Of a stretch of DNA of 24,222 nt, positions 1 to 7,075 are shown piece by piece. Each line of letters starts with the position of its first letter. The stretch's first letter is position 1. This stretch comes from a virus. A program made the translations under genes and the position numbers. The stretch spans positions 1-24,222 of IMG/VR virus record IMGVR_UViG_3300042539_000112. One strand, given 5' to 3'. A model generated the notes under the pieces. That model did not search any database, was not told the DNA's origin, and saw only the letters and a list, made by a program, of their open reading frames with translations.

Positions 1-1
1 C

Positions 2-430
2 GATATAGAACTATGTCAAAATAAAGGTCATACTGTCAAGCAATATGATCTAAGTTTCTTACCACAAAGTGATGGCTATCATGACGAGAGTGTAGACTTC
101 ATTTTCCTCAGACATGCACTAGAACATAGTCCATATCCAATATTCAGTCTCATGGAGTATAATCGCATACTCAAGCAAGGCTGTCATATCTACATAGAAG
201 TACCTGCTCCAGACTGTGAACGCCATCATGAATATAACTTGAATCACTATAGCATATTGACACAAAAGATGCTTGCCGCGTTATTATTACGCACAGGATT
301 CGATATCGCTAGATTTGAGACATTAGAGTTCACATTAAAGATGCCAGGTGTGAACAATACAGTCAAAGATGTCAAAGAACGATTTTTCTGCATAGTAGCC
401 ACTAAGACAAGACCATTAGATGTGAAATAA
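2..430 (+). CDS. SAM-dependent methyltransferase, C-terminal part (5' end outside window)
   Basis: The reading frame is open from base 2 and runs to TAA at 428-430, so this is the C-terminal ~142 residues of a longer protein. Visible motifs fit the second half of a class I (Methyltransf_11/23-like) methyltransferase. An acidic strand followed by 'LRHALEHSPYP' matches the post-motif 'D.i...hvLEHl.dp' block. 'EYNRILKQG' matches the conserved 'l.Ei.RvLkpGG' block, and 'IYIEVPAPD' follows as the next strand. The usual second Gly of the GG pair is Cys here ('KQGC'). The SAM-binding GxGxG loop would lie upstream of the window, so it cannot be checked. The first ATG in view (152) lies inside the fold and is not the true start. 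The substrate is unknown; phage enzymes of this type can modify DNA, protein or sugars. The fold call is good, the substrate is not assignable. Confidence 0.75.
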   Translation, partial: DIELCQNKGHTVKQYDLSFLPQSDGYHDESVDFIFLRHALEHSPYPIFSLMEYNRILKQGCHIYIEVPAPDCERHHEYNLNHYSILTQKMLAALLLRTGFDIARFETLEFTLKMPGVNNTVKDVKERFFCIVATKTRPLDVK

Positions 431-453
431 ATAATAATATAGGAGAACATCTA

Positions 454-600
454 ATGCCAGTAAAAGAAGTCAGAAACAGTTCAGGTAAGATCATGGGCTA
501 TCGTTGGGGCGAGAGTGGTAAACTTTATCGCAAGCGTGAAGACGCAGAGAAACAAGCAAGAGCCATATATGCGAGTGGTTACAAAGAAAAGAAAAAATAA
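454..600 (+). CDS. Small conserved phage protein (48 aa)
   Basis: This short ORF has a clear ribosome binding site (AGGAG at 441-445) ahead of ATG 454. The product is a basic 48-residue protein with the block 'MGYRWGESGKLY' followed by 'EDAEKQARAIYASGYKEKKK'. I recognise this pattern from short phage proteins, and as a terminal segment of larger phage head proteins, where a YRWG...GK.Y...AEaQarAIyaSGy segment recurs. No catalytic residues are evident and the function is unknown. It sits 23 bp after the methyltransferase and 16 bp before the next gene, in a run of tiny genes upstream of the terminase. An overlapping ORF starting at 515 in another frame is best explained as an artificial 5' extension of the next gene. 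Confidence 0.7.
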   Translation: MPVKEVRNSSGKIMGYRWGESGKLYRKREDAEKQARAIYASGYKEKKK

Positions 601-616
601 ACATAAAGGTGAACAA

Positions 617-883
617 ATGAATTACAAGATGGTAAGAGCAGAAGATGGTATTGTATGGGTGACTGTGCAACCATTAATGACTGAAGTAAGACAAGCATTA
701 GAAAAAGCAAAAAACATAGACATTAGTACTATGAGTACTGATGACAAGCGTGGTGTTGATTTCACCATACTAAGCATGGAAGCAGTCTATAACTTCTTAG
801 GTAGCCTCATGACAGAACAAAGTGTCAATGAATTAGTTACCGACGCTACTAATGAAGTAAAACATACAGGGAGTCTACACTAA
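617..883 (+). CDS. Hypothetical protein (88 aa)
   Basis: I chose ATG 617 because AAAGGTGA lies just upstream (605-612). The in-frame ATG at 515 would overlap the preceding 48-aa gene and has no ribosome binding site. The protein begins 'MNYKMVRAEDGIVWVTVQPL', then looks mostly helical and acidic, with a central 'ALEKAKNIDIS' and a hydrophobic helix around 'ILSMEAVYNFLGSLM'. There is no signal peptide or membrane segment, and I do not recognise a family. Its stop overlaps the next start (TAATG, 881-885), so the two are probably translationally coupled. Confidence 0.65.
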   Translation: MNYKMVRAEDGIVWVTVQPLMTEVRQALEKAKNIDISTMSTDDKRGVDFTILSMEAVYNFLGSLMTEQSVNELVTDATNEVKHTGSLH

Positions 884-1257
884 TGTTTGCCACAGATGTA
901 TGGAATCGTAAATTCGACAACAAGAAGGTAGACATCATGAATAAGATGGTTACCGAACTTAGTGTTTACATGCATGAAACAGAACTTGATAGATGCATGG
1001 ATTTCATGTATCAGATAGAAGATAGTAAATTCGATATCAATCCTACGGTTAGTGACTGTAAGACTCAACTAAAATTGATATTAGGCTCAGATAGATATGA
1101 TGAAATAGTAGAACAATGGAAAAAGAACAACCAAAAACTACTATCAGTATTCGGCACATTGAAATATAAAAACAAACTAGATAGTTCAGACAAGACACTA
1201 TATGACGGTCTCGACCCAGAAGACAATCCAGAAGATTGGGAGAAAATTTATGTATAA
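883..1257 (+). CDS. Hypothetical protein (124 aa)
   Basis: The start is fused to the preceding stop (TAATG). The 124-residue product is charged and probably helical, with an acidic C-terminus ('LDPEDNPEDWEKIYV'). Two cysteines (in 'DRCMDF' and 'SDCKTQ') do not form a recognisable zinc site. I do not recognise the family. Its last codons contain GGGAG at 1238-1242, which serves as a ribosome binding site for the microORF at 1250, whose ATG overlaps this gene's stop by eight bases (ATGTATAA). Confidence 0.6.
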   Translation: MFATDVWNRKFDNKKVDIMNKMVTELSVYMHETELDRCMDFMYQIEDSKFDINPTVSDCKTQLKLILGSDRYDEIVEQWKKNNQKLLSVFGTLKYKNKLDSSDKTLYDGLDPEDNPEDWEKIYV

Positions 1258-1303
1258 CAATAAACCAAAAAGACCTAAGCCAAATCCTAAACCAAAGAGG
1301 TAA
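1250..1303 (+). CDS. Lys/Pro-rich microprotein (17 aa), putative
   Basis: This ORF encodes MYNNKPKRPKPNPKPKR. Support for translation: GGGAG (1238-1242) sits seven bases before the ATG; the start overlaps the previous stop, as in other coupled pairs here; and the ORF's last codons (AAGAGG, 1295-1300) supply the ribosome binding site of the next gene, which starts four bases after the stop. The peptide is extremely basic, alternates Lys/Arg with Pro, and would be extended and unstructured, as expected of a nucleic-acid-binding tail or a coupling leader peptide. No family is recognised. It may act only as a translational relay between its neighbours. Confidence 0.4.
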   Translation: MYNNKPKRPKPNPKPKR

Positions 1304-1307
1304 TAAC

Positions 1308-1451
1308 ATGAAAGATAAACCTGTAAAATTACCACAGACAAATCAGCAAGGAAAGAAAGTAGGTGCTGACAATAAAGCATGTTGGCCTGGATACAAATAT
1401 CAAGGTACTGTTAAAGGCAGAGATATCTGCACACCAGTAAAGAAAAAATGA
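1308..1451 (+). CDS. Small two-cysteine basic phage protein (47 aa)
   Basis: I chose ATG 1308 because AGAGG (1296-1300) precedes it by seven bases; the upstream in-frame ATG (1236) lies inside the previous gene and has no site. The core 'ACWPGYKYQGTVKGRDIC' resembles a short motif (CW.GY...GT..G.d.C) that I recall from small phage proteins and from segments of phage structural proteins. Its two cysteines are about 17 residues apart, and both termini are Lys-rich. The function is unknown. The stop overlaps the next start as ATGA (1448-1451). Confidence 0.6.
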   Translation: MKDKPVKLPQTNQQGKKVGADNKACWPGYKYQGTVKGRDICTPVKKK

Positions 1452-1750
1452 GTTATAGACCTACAGAACAGATGGCAAACAATGCCAAGCGCGGATTAAA
1501 AATGCGTGAAGAAAGCACACCTAGCAATCGTGGTGGCACGGCTGTAGGTCTTGCTAGAGCAAATCAATTTGCTAAACGAGAAGGTGTCAGTCTAGATACA
1601 GTCATGCGCACTTACCAATTTTTGAGCAGAGCAAGAGTTTATTATAAGCCAGGTGAGAACACTAAAGGTACACAGGCATATCTATTATGGGGAGGCCCTG
1701 CAGGATTATCATGGGCAAGCAAGATATTGCGTGATGAAGGCGTGATATGA
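1448..1750 (+). CDS. Conserved phage protein with 'RGGTAVG...LWGG..G..WA' motif (100 aa)
   Basis: Translation starts within the ATGA overlap with the preceding gene. The 100-residue basic protein has two blocks I recognise as recurrent in phage proteins near packaging and head genes: 'NRGGTAVGLARANQF' followed by 'VSLDTVMRTYQFLSRA', and a C-terminal 'LLWGGPAGLSWASKIL'. I know of no established biochemical role. Because of its position upstream of the terminase and the frequent fusion of this motif to head proteins, a role in virion assembly or packaging is possible, but this is inference. The stop overlaps the next start as ATGA (1747-1750). Confidence 0.65.
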   Translation: MSYRPTEQMANNAKRGLKMREESTPSNRGGTAVGLARANQFAKREGVSLDTVMRTYQFLSRARVYYKPGENTKGTQAYLLWGGPAGLSWASKILRDEGVI

Positions 1751-1962
1751 CCACAGATCATATCAATCGTTGGAATAATATGACTGATAATGAATTTTTA
1801 TCTAGCATAATCTATTACAGGCGTTTTAAAAATGTAAGTTCATTAGAACATAGCATCAATCTTGATTATGTCGTCAAGCGTTGTACTAATTTAGGTTATG
1901 ACTTCACATCGGCATGCTGTGGTAGATTTACATTAACTAAAAAAGATGATATACAAAAGTGA
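1747..1962 (+). CDS. Hypothetical protein (71 aa)
   Basis: It starts within an ATGA overlap. The 71-residue product has an N-terminal helical part ('WNNMTDNEFLSSIIYYRRF') and a C-terminal part with a 'CT.........CCGRF' cysteine cluster. No known family is recognised. It is followed by 36 bp containing a small inverted repeat and the strong ribosome binding site of the small-terminase candidate. Confidence 0.55.
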   Translation: MTTDHINRWNNMTDNEFLSSIIYYRRFKNVSSLEHSINLDYVVKRCTNLGYDFTSACCGRFTLTKKDDIQK

Positions 1963-1966
1963 TGGC

Positions 1967-1983
1967 ACTATCATCAAGATAGT
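1967..1983 (+). promoter_or_regulatory. Small inverted repeat before terS candidate
   Basis: ACTATC-ATCAA-GATAGT can form a six-bp stem with a five-base loop, ending three to four bases before the AGGAG of the next gene. It is too short and AT-rich to be a terminator and has no T-run. It might tune translation of the next gene, or be chance. Confidence 0.2.
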
Positions 1984-1998
1984 AAAAGGAGACGATAA

Positions 1999-2364
1999 AT
2001 GTCTGAAAAACAATCAAATTATCCAAAAAAGTCCGGTAGAGGAGGTCCTAGGATCAACTCAGGAAGACCTAAAGGATCAACAAACAAGATAAGCCCTGCT
2101 TTATTATTGAACGATTTCCGTCGTGAGCAAGGCATGACTTTTAGCCAGTTCATAAACAAAAAGATCCGTGATGCTGAACTAGACAAGAACGATGAACTAG
2201 TCAGCAAATATATTTTAGGACTAGCCAAGTATATCATACAAGATGTGCAACAGATCGATCATACAACGAATGGTGAGAGTTTAAAGACTGTATTCAATTT
2301 CCCACAAAAGGAATTGAATGACTGGAGTCCAGTCTATTCATTATCAGATGCAAAGAAAGATTGA
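1999..2364 (+). CDS. terS: Terminase small subunit, putative (121 aa)
   Basis: A strong ribosome binding site (AAAAGGAG, 1984-1991) precedes ATG 1999. The basic N-terminus 'GRGGPRINSGRPKGSTNK' (about residues 13-30) is typical of small terminase and other phage DNA-binding proteins, which often start with a G.R.gaGRPKGs patch before a helix-turn-helix region. Residues 33-85 look helical ('ALLLNDFRREQGMTFSQFI', 'LVSKYILGLAKYII'). The length (121 aa) is at the small end for TerS. It lies immediately upstream of terL and overlaps it by 47 bp, the usual TerS-TerL arrangement. TerS would recognise the packaging start and recruit TerL. No direct catalytic motif exists for this family, so the call rests on the basic patch and position. 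Confidence 0.6.
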   Translation: MSEKQSNYPKKSGRGGPRINSGRPKGSTNKISPALLLNDFRREQGMTFSQFINKKIRDAELDKNDELVSKYILGLAKYIIQDVQQIDHTTNGESLKTVFNFPQKELNDWSPVYSLSDAKKD

Positions 2365-3787
2365 TGTCCCATTATATGGTGAGCAAGTTACTTTGCTCAA
2401 AGACATGCTTGATAGTGACAAGCATTGCATACACATCGTGCCAGTCGGTAGCGGTAAAACATTCTTGGCTGCTATAGCATTACCTATATTTGCTACCGAT
2501 GTTCGCTATCACAAAAACAAAGACATAATATATTCAGCACCAACAGGTGCCATGATCAAGTCACTTATATGGGAACCATTAAAGAAATCATGCATCAATC
2601 ATTTTGGATTGCGTGATGGCATCGATATCAACAATAGTGAACTAACGATAAAGTTTCCCAATGGCGTGTTCATACGCTGTAAAAGCGCAGAGATGCGTGA
2701 GAACTTACGAGGTCTCAATGTAGGCGTATGGATCGCTGACGAAGCGGCATTGTACACCAGTGATACATTACAAGAGATCACAAACAGATTGCGTCCTAGT
2801 GTGGGTCAACCCGACAGTCAAGGTAGACTGATCGTGATAAGCACGCCCAGTGGCACAGGACCACTGTACGACCTATTCAAGATGGCTCTTGAAAGGCCTG
2901 AAAAATACATCGTACGGCACTATAACTATGAGCAGATGCGCAGTGGTAATCGACAATACATCGATGAACAGAAACGCATACTCAGTCCCCTCAAGTTTGC
3001 GCAAGATTATCTATGCTCATGGGAGAGCGTGGCTGATCAGTTTTATTATTCATTTAATATACACAAACACACGGTGGATGACATAGTAGATAGGCGTACT
3101 GACTTATACACTTTCCATGACTTCAATAAAAGGGTCATGACGGCAATCGTTGCACAAGTCATCGATGAAGGTTTACCTACAGCACGATTAGAAGTGTTGA
3201 AGAGTTATGCCATCAAAGATTGTAGCACAGAAGGAATAGCAGATGCGATCAGACAAGACTTCCCAAAACGCAGACTTTATAGTATCATTGACATGTCAGG
3301 TACTCAAGTCAATCGTGACACGACTAGTCCATTCGGTGTCACAGATCGTATCATACTTGAGAAATATGGTTTCCAGATAGTCAATAGTCGCAAGAGCAAT
3401 CCATTGATCTCAGATACAGACAATACTGTGAATGGATTCATCAACGCAGATAGATTGCGTATCAAGAAAGATGACAAACTATTGATAGAAGCATTGACCA
3501 CATATCATTTCGAAGATGGTAGTCGCAAGCGTCTAGTAAAGTATACTGAACAGAAGTATGCTCACATTGACGGATTAGGTGATTGCTTGCGTTATGGTAT
3601 ACATCATTTGTTCCCAATACAACATGATCAAAAGATACATGAGTATGTAGGCATGGATCCACGCTATGCACGAATGAATGATCCTGCGAACAAATATAAA
3701 CCAGAGAGTCCATTGTATCCTGGTGGACCAACATGGGAAGACATCATTAGTGGTGATGAAATAAATGAAGACTATCAAACATACTAA
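2318..3787 (+). CDS. terL: Terminase large subunit (ATPase-nuclease packaging motor)
   Basis: This 489-residue protein has all the hallmarks of TerL. Walker A is 'VPVGSGKT' (41-48), Walker B is 'VWIADEAA' (137-144; D141, catalytic E142), and the coupling motif is 'ISTPSGTG' (174-181). The C-terminal RNase H-like nuclease shows candidate metal-binding acids D268 ('FHDFNKR'), D325 ('SIIDMSGTQ') and D422 ('GLGDCLRYGIHHL'). It translocates DNA into the prohead through the portal and cuts concatemers. Start choice: ATG 2318 has AAAAGGA (2307-2312) five to six bases upstream inside terS; ATG 2348 has no site at proper distance but would give a smaller overlap (17 bp) and a more conventional N-terminus. 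The stop codon lies in the loop region of a hairpin that also covers the next gene's start. Confidence 0.95.
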   Translation: MTGVQSIHYQMQRKIDVPLYGEQVTLLKDMLDSDKHCIHIVPVGSGKTFLAAIALPIFATDVRYHKNKDIIYSAPTGAMIKSLIWEPLKKSCINHFGLRDGIDINNSELTIKFPNGVFIRCKSAEMRENLRGLNVGVWIADEAALYTSDTLQEITNRLRPSVGQPDSQGRLIVISTPSGTGPLYDLFKMALERPEKYIVRHYNYEQMRSGNRQYIDEQKRILSPLKFAQDYLCSWESVADQFYYSFNIHKHTVDDIVDRRTDLYTFHDFNKRVMTAIVAQVIDEGLPTARLEVLKSYAIKDCSTEGIADAIRQDFPKRRLYSIIDMSGTQVNRDTTSPFGVTDRIILEKYGFQIVNSRKSNPLISDTDNTVNGFINADRLRIKKDDKLLIEALTTYHFEDGSRKRLVKYTEQKYAHIDGLGDCLRYGIHHLFPIQHDQKIHEYVGMDPRYARMNDPANKYKPESPLYPGGPTWEDIISGDEINEDYQTY

Positions 3788-3801
3788 ATACAAGTATGTT
3801 T
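3777..3801 (+). promoter_or_regulatory. Hairpin covering terL stop and HNH start codon
   Basis: AAACATACT (3777-3785) and AGTATGTTT (3793-3801) are perfect reverse complements, separated by AAATACA. The terL stop TAA (3785-3787) is at the left edge of the loop, and the HNH ATG (3796-3798) is inside the right arm. No Shine-Dalgarno sequence precedes that ATG, and no T-run follows, so this is not an intrinsic terminator. In the mRNA it would hide the HNH start unless a ribosome finishing terL opens it. Confidence 0.6.
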
Positions 3802-4248
3802 ACGAAAAACAAAAAACCACGCAAGAAGTCAAAAACTACAAGCGCATATGATCGCGTGATGAAACGCATAGAGATACCAGAAGATAAAAGTAAATGCTGG
3901 TTATGGACTGGACCAGTGAATAATGCAGGTTATGGTATGATCCGTGGCGACAATGGAGTACCTAAGATGACAACAGTTCATAGAGTCGTTGGTATACATA
4001 AAGGTCTAGATAGTGATGGCGAGATACAACATACATGCCTCACAAAACATTGTGCGAATCCTGATCATCTAGTAGAAGGTACTGGCATGACTAGGCATAA
4101 GCGCATAGTAGAGAAATATGGTAGAAACTTTCAAAAAGCAAAGAATCCATATAAGACATGTAAGCATTGCAAAGGCACAGATCATGTGACATGGTTCAGT
4201 CGCAAGCACGATGAATGCTACACATATAATCCTAAAAAGAAAGCATAA
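3796..4248 (+). CDS. HNH endonuclease, free-standing homing type
   Basis: The 150-residue protein has the signature of phage HNH nucleases of the 'CWLWTG...GYG' group. 'CWLWTGPVNNAGYGMI' spans residues 34-49, 'VHRVV' 61-65, and the ββα-metal core 'HTCLTKHCANPDHLVEGT' 79-96, with H79 and H91 as likely catalytic/metal residues. A second cysteine cluster (C122-x2-C125 ... H139-x-C141) suggests an extra zinc ribbon, perhaps for DNA binding. Such enzymes nick or cut a target and spread by homing; some HNH proteins next to terminases also assist packaging. It sits between terL and the portal, only eight bp after terL. It lacks a visible Shine-Dalgarno, and its start is in a hairpin, so expression probably depends on terL translation. 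An in-frame ATG at 3859 would leave the core intact but also lacks a clear site. Confidence 0.9.
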   Translation: MFTKNKKPRKKSKTTSAYDRVMKRIEIPEDKSKCWLWTGPVNNAGYGMIRGDNGVPKMTTVHRVVGIHKGLDSDGEIQHTCLTKHCANPDHLVEGTGMTRHKRIVEKYGRNFQKAKNPYKTCKHCKGTDHVTWFSRKHDECYTYNPKKKA

Positions 4249-4277
4249 ATAAATTATACATAACACGAGGTATAACC

Positions 4278-4589
4278 ATGGACTTTGACATGATGGTCGA
4301 GATGTACAACATCAGTAAATTTTATATTCCGCAAGACGATCATTATGATCTCGCCAAAGATGTCGTGAGATATCTTACAGATATGGGACACAGCAGTCAA
4401 GAGATTGATCGTGCGTTCGGCGAATTTCCAGAAGTCATGAAAGCATTAGACGAATATAGCATGTATGGTCAAGAGACCGAAGATGTCATGGACATGGATC
4501 CACAAGAATACGCTGCCATGGAACAAGAAGAATACCTCGATGAAAAATTCGGTGGCGATTATTATGAATATCTAGACGATAGTGAATAA
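4278..4589 (+). CDS. Acidic hypothetical protein (103 aa)
   Basis: ATG 4278 follows ACGAGG (4265-4270). The product is strongly acidic, with a helical first half ('YDLAKDVVRYLTDMGHSSQEIDRAF') and a C-terminal half rich in Asp, Glu and Tyr ('GGDYYEYLDDSE'). There is no membrane segment or catalytic motif and I recognise no family. Its position directly before the portal and its charge fit a minor assembly or packaging accessory, but that is only inference from context. Confidence 0.6.
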   Translation: MDFDMMVEMYNISKFYIPQDDHYDLAKDVVRYLTDMGHSSQEIDRAFGEFPEVMKALDEYSMYGQETEDVMDMDPQEYAAMEQEEYLDEKFGGDYYEYLDDSE

Positions 4590-4607
4590 TCGTCAACGGA
4601 AACAAAT

Positions 4608-6218
4608 ATGAATGTACATGAATTAACTCATAAGAATCCTATATACAACGCTGTCTATGAACAGATGTTAGCATACCAGTATGCATATCTAGGAGGACAG
4701 ATTTTTAAGACATATGTGCGCAAGAAAAGACCAAGCGAAGATAGCAATCTTTATATTGATCTAGTAAACAATACAGTAGCACAACCTATATGCCGTTATA
4801 TCGTTGACACCATCAACGATGTATTGTTTGAGCCAGGCATCAAACGCGAATTGAAGTTCTGCACACCAACAGGACAATATATCAATCCTGATAACACAGA
4901 GTGGGCACAACTCATGTTACTTGACGCTGATCTACAAAACAGATCAATGGATAGTTTCATGGAACAAGTAGGCGATCTCACTAGCATATATGGATATTGC
5001 TGGGTCTTTGTCGATATGCCTAAACAAGATGAAGGCAATCTAGGCAGACCTTATGTGGTCGCAGTCAATCCACTCAATGTATGGAATTGGGAATGGGAAT
5101 GGTTCGGTGGCAAGCCAATGGTCAAGCATGTCAAAGTATTAGAAGCCGAAGACAAGGACAATTATTATTTGAAGTGCTATCATCTTGGTACTGATGAATA
5201 TCCAAGTTATTGGAAGAATTACCGTGTAGGTAAGAATGTCAGCAAGAACGATGTAGAAGAGATAGGTACAGGTACTTATCCTGCAGGTATGAGCATACCA
5301 GGCTTCATAGCATATGGTCGCCGTGATCCAAGAACAATGGACCTAGGCGTTAGCGATATTGATAGCGCAAGTGACGCACAGAGAGAACATTATAAATTAG
5401 AATGTGAAGCATACACATCAGTACAGTTCGCAAAGACTATCATTCGTGCAGATAAAGGCGTAGCCATTCCAGTACACGCAGGTGCGATAGTTCGTGCAAG
5501 TCAAGGTCAAGTAGAGACTATTCCAGTCGATACTGGCGATGTCGATAAAGTTACTAGCCGCCAGCGTGAAATACTTGAACAGATCGAAGCATTAACTGGT
5601 CTTGGTGGTTTACGCAATACAAAGAATCAAATCGCAAGTGGCGTCGCTATCATAGAGGAACGAAAAACATTACATAGACTCGCAAAGAGCAAAGCCCGTT
5701 TGATGGAAGTCACAGAAGAATTGATATTCACTTATGCCGCACGATTCATGGGAATGCGTTGGGCAGGTGAAGTACATTACAACACAGATTATGAAGCACA
5801 TGACACGAACTATAGATTAGCCCTTATGGGTCAGGCTAAAGCCATGGTGCAAAATAATCCTATCATTGATAGTCTCATCACTAAAGAAATCATTGGCATG
5901 CTCGCACCTGCTGAAAAGATCCCGCAGTATGAGCAGGCTTATATTGAGACTATACAAGATCAGCAAGTCAAAGACTTGATGACACAAGACAATGAACAAA
6001 TATTGAGCCGTGATCTTGGCGATCAGATCAGTACACCAGAAGAGTTCGGCGAGACTGAACCAATGTATGGTGATGATACTGAGTATGATAGCGCAGGTGA
6101 TTATGGCGTAGGATATAATGATGAAGGTATAGGTACACCTGTTACATATACCGGACAAAGTTATTATACAAGCCAAGCGATTGCAACACAATTGCAAGGC
6201 ATCAACACAGGTAGGTAA
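4608..6218 (+). CDS. Portal protein
   Basis: At 536 residues between terL and the scaffold, this has the expected size and position of a siphovirus portal. The N-terminal domain contains 'NNTVAQPICRYIVDTINDVLF' (54-74), the conserved 'TSIYGYCWVFVDMP' strand pair (125-138) and 'VVAVNPLNVWNWEWEW' (150-165), matching the 'p..v.nw' block seen in SPP1/DUF4055-like portals. A helical clip/crown region follows ('ASGVAIIEERKTLHRLAKSKARLMEVTEELI'), and the C-terminal tail is acidic and Tyr/Gly-rich. Twelve copies would form the ring at one capsid vertex through which TerL pumps DNA and to which the joining proteins bind. The start has only a weak GGAA about six bases upstream. Confidence is good for the role, lower for the exact subfamily. 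Confidence 0.88.
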   Translation: MNVHELTHKNPIYNAVYEQMLAYQYAYLGGQIFKTYVRKKRPSEDSNLYIDLVNNTVAQPICRYIVDTINDVLFEPGIKRELKFCTPTGQYINPDNTEWAQLMLLDADLQNRSMDSFMEQVGDLTSIYGYCWVFVDMPKQDEGNLGRPYVVAVNPLNVWNWEWEWFGGKPMVKHVKVLEAEDKDNYYLKCYHLGTDEYPSYWKNYRVGKNVSKNDVEEIGTGTYPAGMSIPGFIAYGRRDPRTMDLGVSDIDSASDAQREHYKLECEAYTSVQFAKTIIRADKGVAIPVHAGAIVRASQGQVETIPVDTGDVDKVTSRQREILEQIEALTGLGGLRNTKNQIASGVAIIEERKTLHRLAKSKARLMEVTEELIFTYAARFMGMRWAGEVHYNTDYEAHDTNYRLALMGQAKAMVQNNPIIDSLITKEIIGMLAPAEKIPQYEQAYIETIQDQQVKDLMTQDNEQILSRDLGDQISTPEEFGETEPMYGDDTEYDSAGDYGVGYNDEGIGTPVTYTGQSYYTSQAIATQLQGINTGR

Positions 6219-6262
6219 TAAATTAATTCGTTTGTTACGATATAACTATAAAGGAAAATTAA

Positions 6263-7045
6263 ATGTTAGAAAATCAACTCGATGGCTCCGTTAGTGCCCC
6301 TGATGCAGAACAGGTTACAAATGATGCTGGTGATGGAAAAGTTAACCCAGGTGTTATTCGCAAAAGCACTACAAATTCTATTTTGAACGCATTGAGTCAA
6401 GCAAGCGGTCAAAATTTTGAAAGCGTAGAGGCAGCATTAGCATATGTGGCTCGTACTTCAAGTCAACAACGCGGTGGCAACGCACAGCCAGTGGAGTCAG
6501 AACTTACTGACAACTCACGCATGGGGCGTGATGTAAGTGATGACAGTACCGATCTAAGAGATCAGTTCATGAGACTTCAACGCGATCTTGCTCAAAAAGA
6601 CAGAGCATTGCGTATGAAAGAATTGGATACTGAGATATTACGCAACATGGGCGATAGATTCGATCCTGATTTACAAGATTATGCATTGCAAAAGATCAAG
6701 AGTAATCTACAGTTCAAGCGTGATGGCAGTTATTCAATCATCAATCAGAAGGGTCAAGAACGATATGGAATGGACGGTAATCCATTAAGTTTAAAAGGTT
6801 TGGTAGAAGAAGTTGCTCAAGGTAACCCTAAGTTACTCAAGCAAAATAGTCTATCAAGCGGTTCTGGATTGAGACCAGGTCAAAGTCAGTTCGCTGGCGC
6901 ACCTCCTGACACAATACCTGACTATAGCAAAGATCCTGCTGCCTTCAATGCATGGGCAAGCAAGATGGGCTTAGGCAAGCGTGTTGGTCTTAAGGGTGCA
7001 AGCGTGACTGCTACTGTGTCTACAGCATCTAGAAAGATCGTATAA
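6263..7045 (+). CDS. Capsid scaffolding protein, putative
   Basis: This 260-residue hydrophilic protein lies between portal and major capsid protein and has an AAAGGAA site (6251-6257) before its ATG. The N-terminus is low in hydrophobic residues and rich in Asp, Asn and Ser. The centre ('LRDQFMRLQRDLAQKDRALRMKELDTEILRNM', about 113-145) has the heptad character of a coiled coil, the C-terminal part is Gly/Ser/Pro-rich, and the basic tail 'GLGKRVGLKGASV' could bind capsid subunits. That combination and location are typical of internal scaffolds, which guide shell assembly and leave before or during packaging. No protease motif is seen here or next to it, so scaffold removal by a dedicated prohead protease is not evident in this window. 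Confidence 0.72.
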   Translation: MLENQLDGSVSAPDAEQVTNDAGDGKVNPGVIRKSTTNSILNALSQASGQNFESVEAALAYVARTSSQQRGGNAQPVESELTDNSRMGRDVSDDSTDLRDQFMRLQRDLAQKDRALRMKELDTEILRNMGDRFDPDLQDYALQKIKSNLQFKRDGSYSIINQKGQERYGMDGNPLSLKGLVEEVAQGNPKLLKQNSLSSGSGLRPGQSQFAGAPPDTIPDYSKDPAAFNAWASKMGLGKRVGLKGASVTATVSTASRKIV

Positions 7046-7048
7046 GCC

Positions 7049-7075
7049 AACTTAAGGAGATATTAAAATGGCATA
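7049..7075 (+). promoter_or_regulatory. Strong translation leader of the capsid gene (copy A)
   Basis: AACTTAAGGAGA, then TAT, then TAAAATGGCATA. This 27-base leader around the start codon is 25/27 identical to the one before the tail tube gene (9118-9144). AAGGAG is an almost complete Shine-Dalgarno sequence, seven to eight bases from the ATG. Confidence 0.7.

Noticed and set aside
515-616. Upstream in-frame start for the 88-residue gene
   Set aside because: It would overlap the 48-residue gene at 454-600, which has its own ribosome site and a recognisable sequence; ATG 617 has the better site.
3787-4277. Intron interrupting terL with the HNH gene inside it
   Set aside because: terL is complete with its last nuclease Asp and a normal C-terminus; no terL-like sequence resumes after the HNH gene.
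5817-6197. 126-residue minus-strand ORF opposite the portal C-terminus
   Set aside because: It lies opposite a well-supported portal gene, has no initiation signals, and shows a random-looking hydrophobic, Cys/Ile-rich composition.
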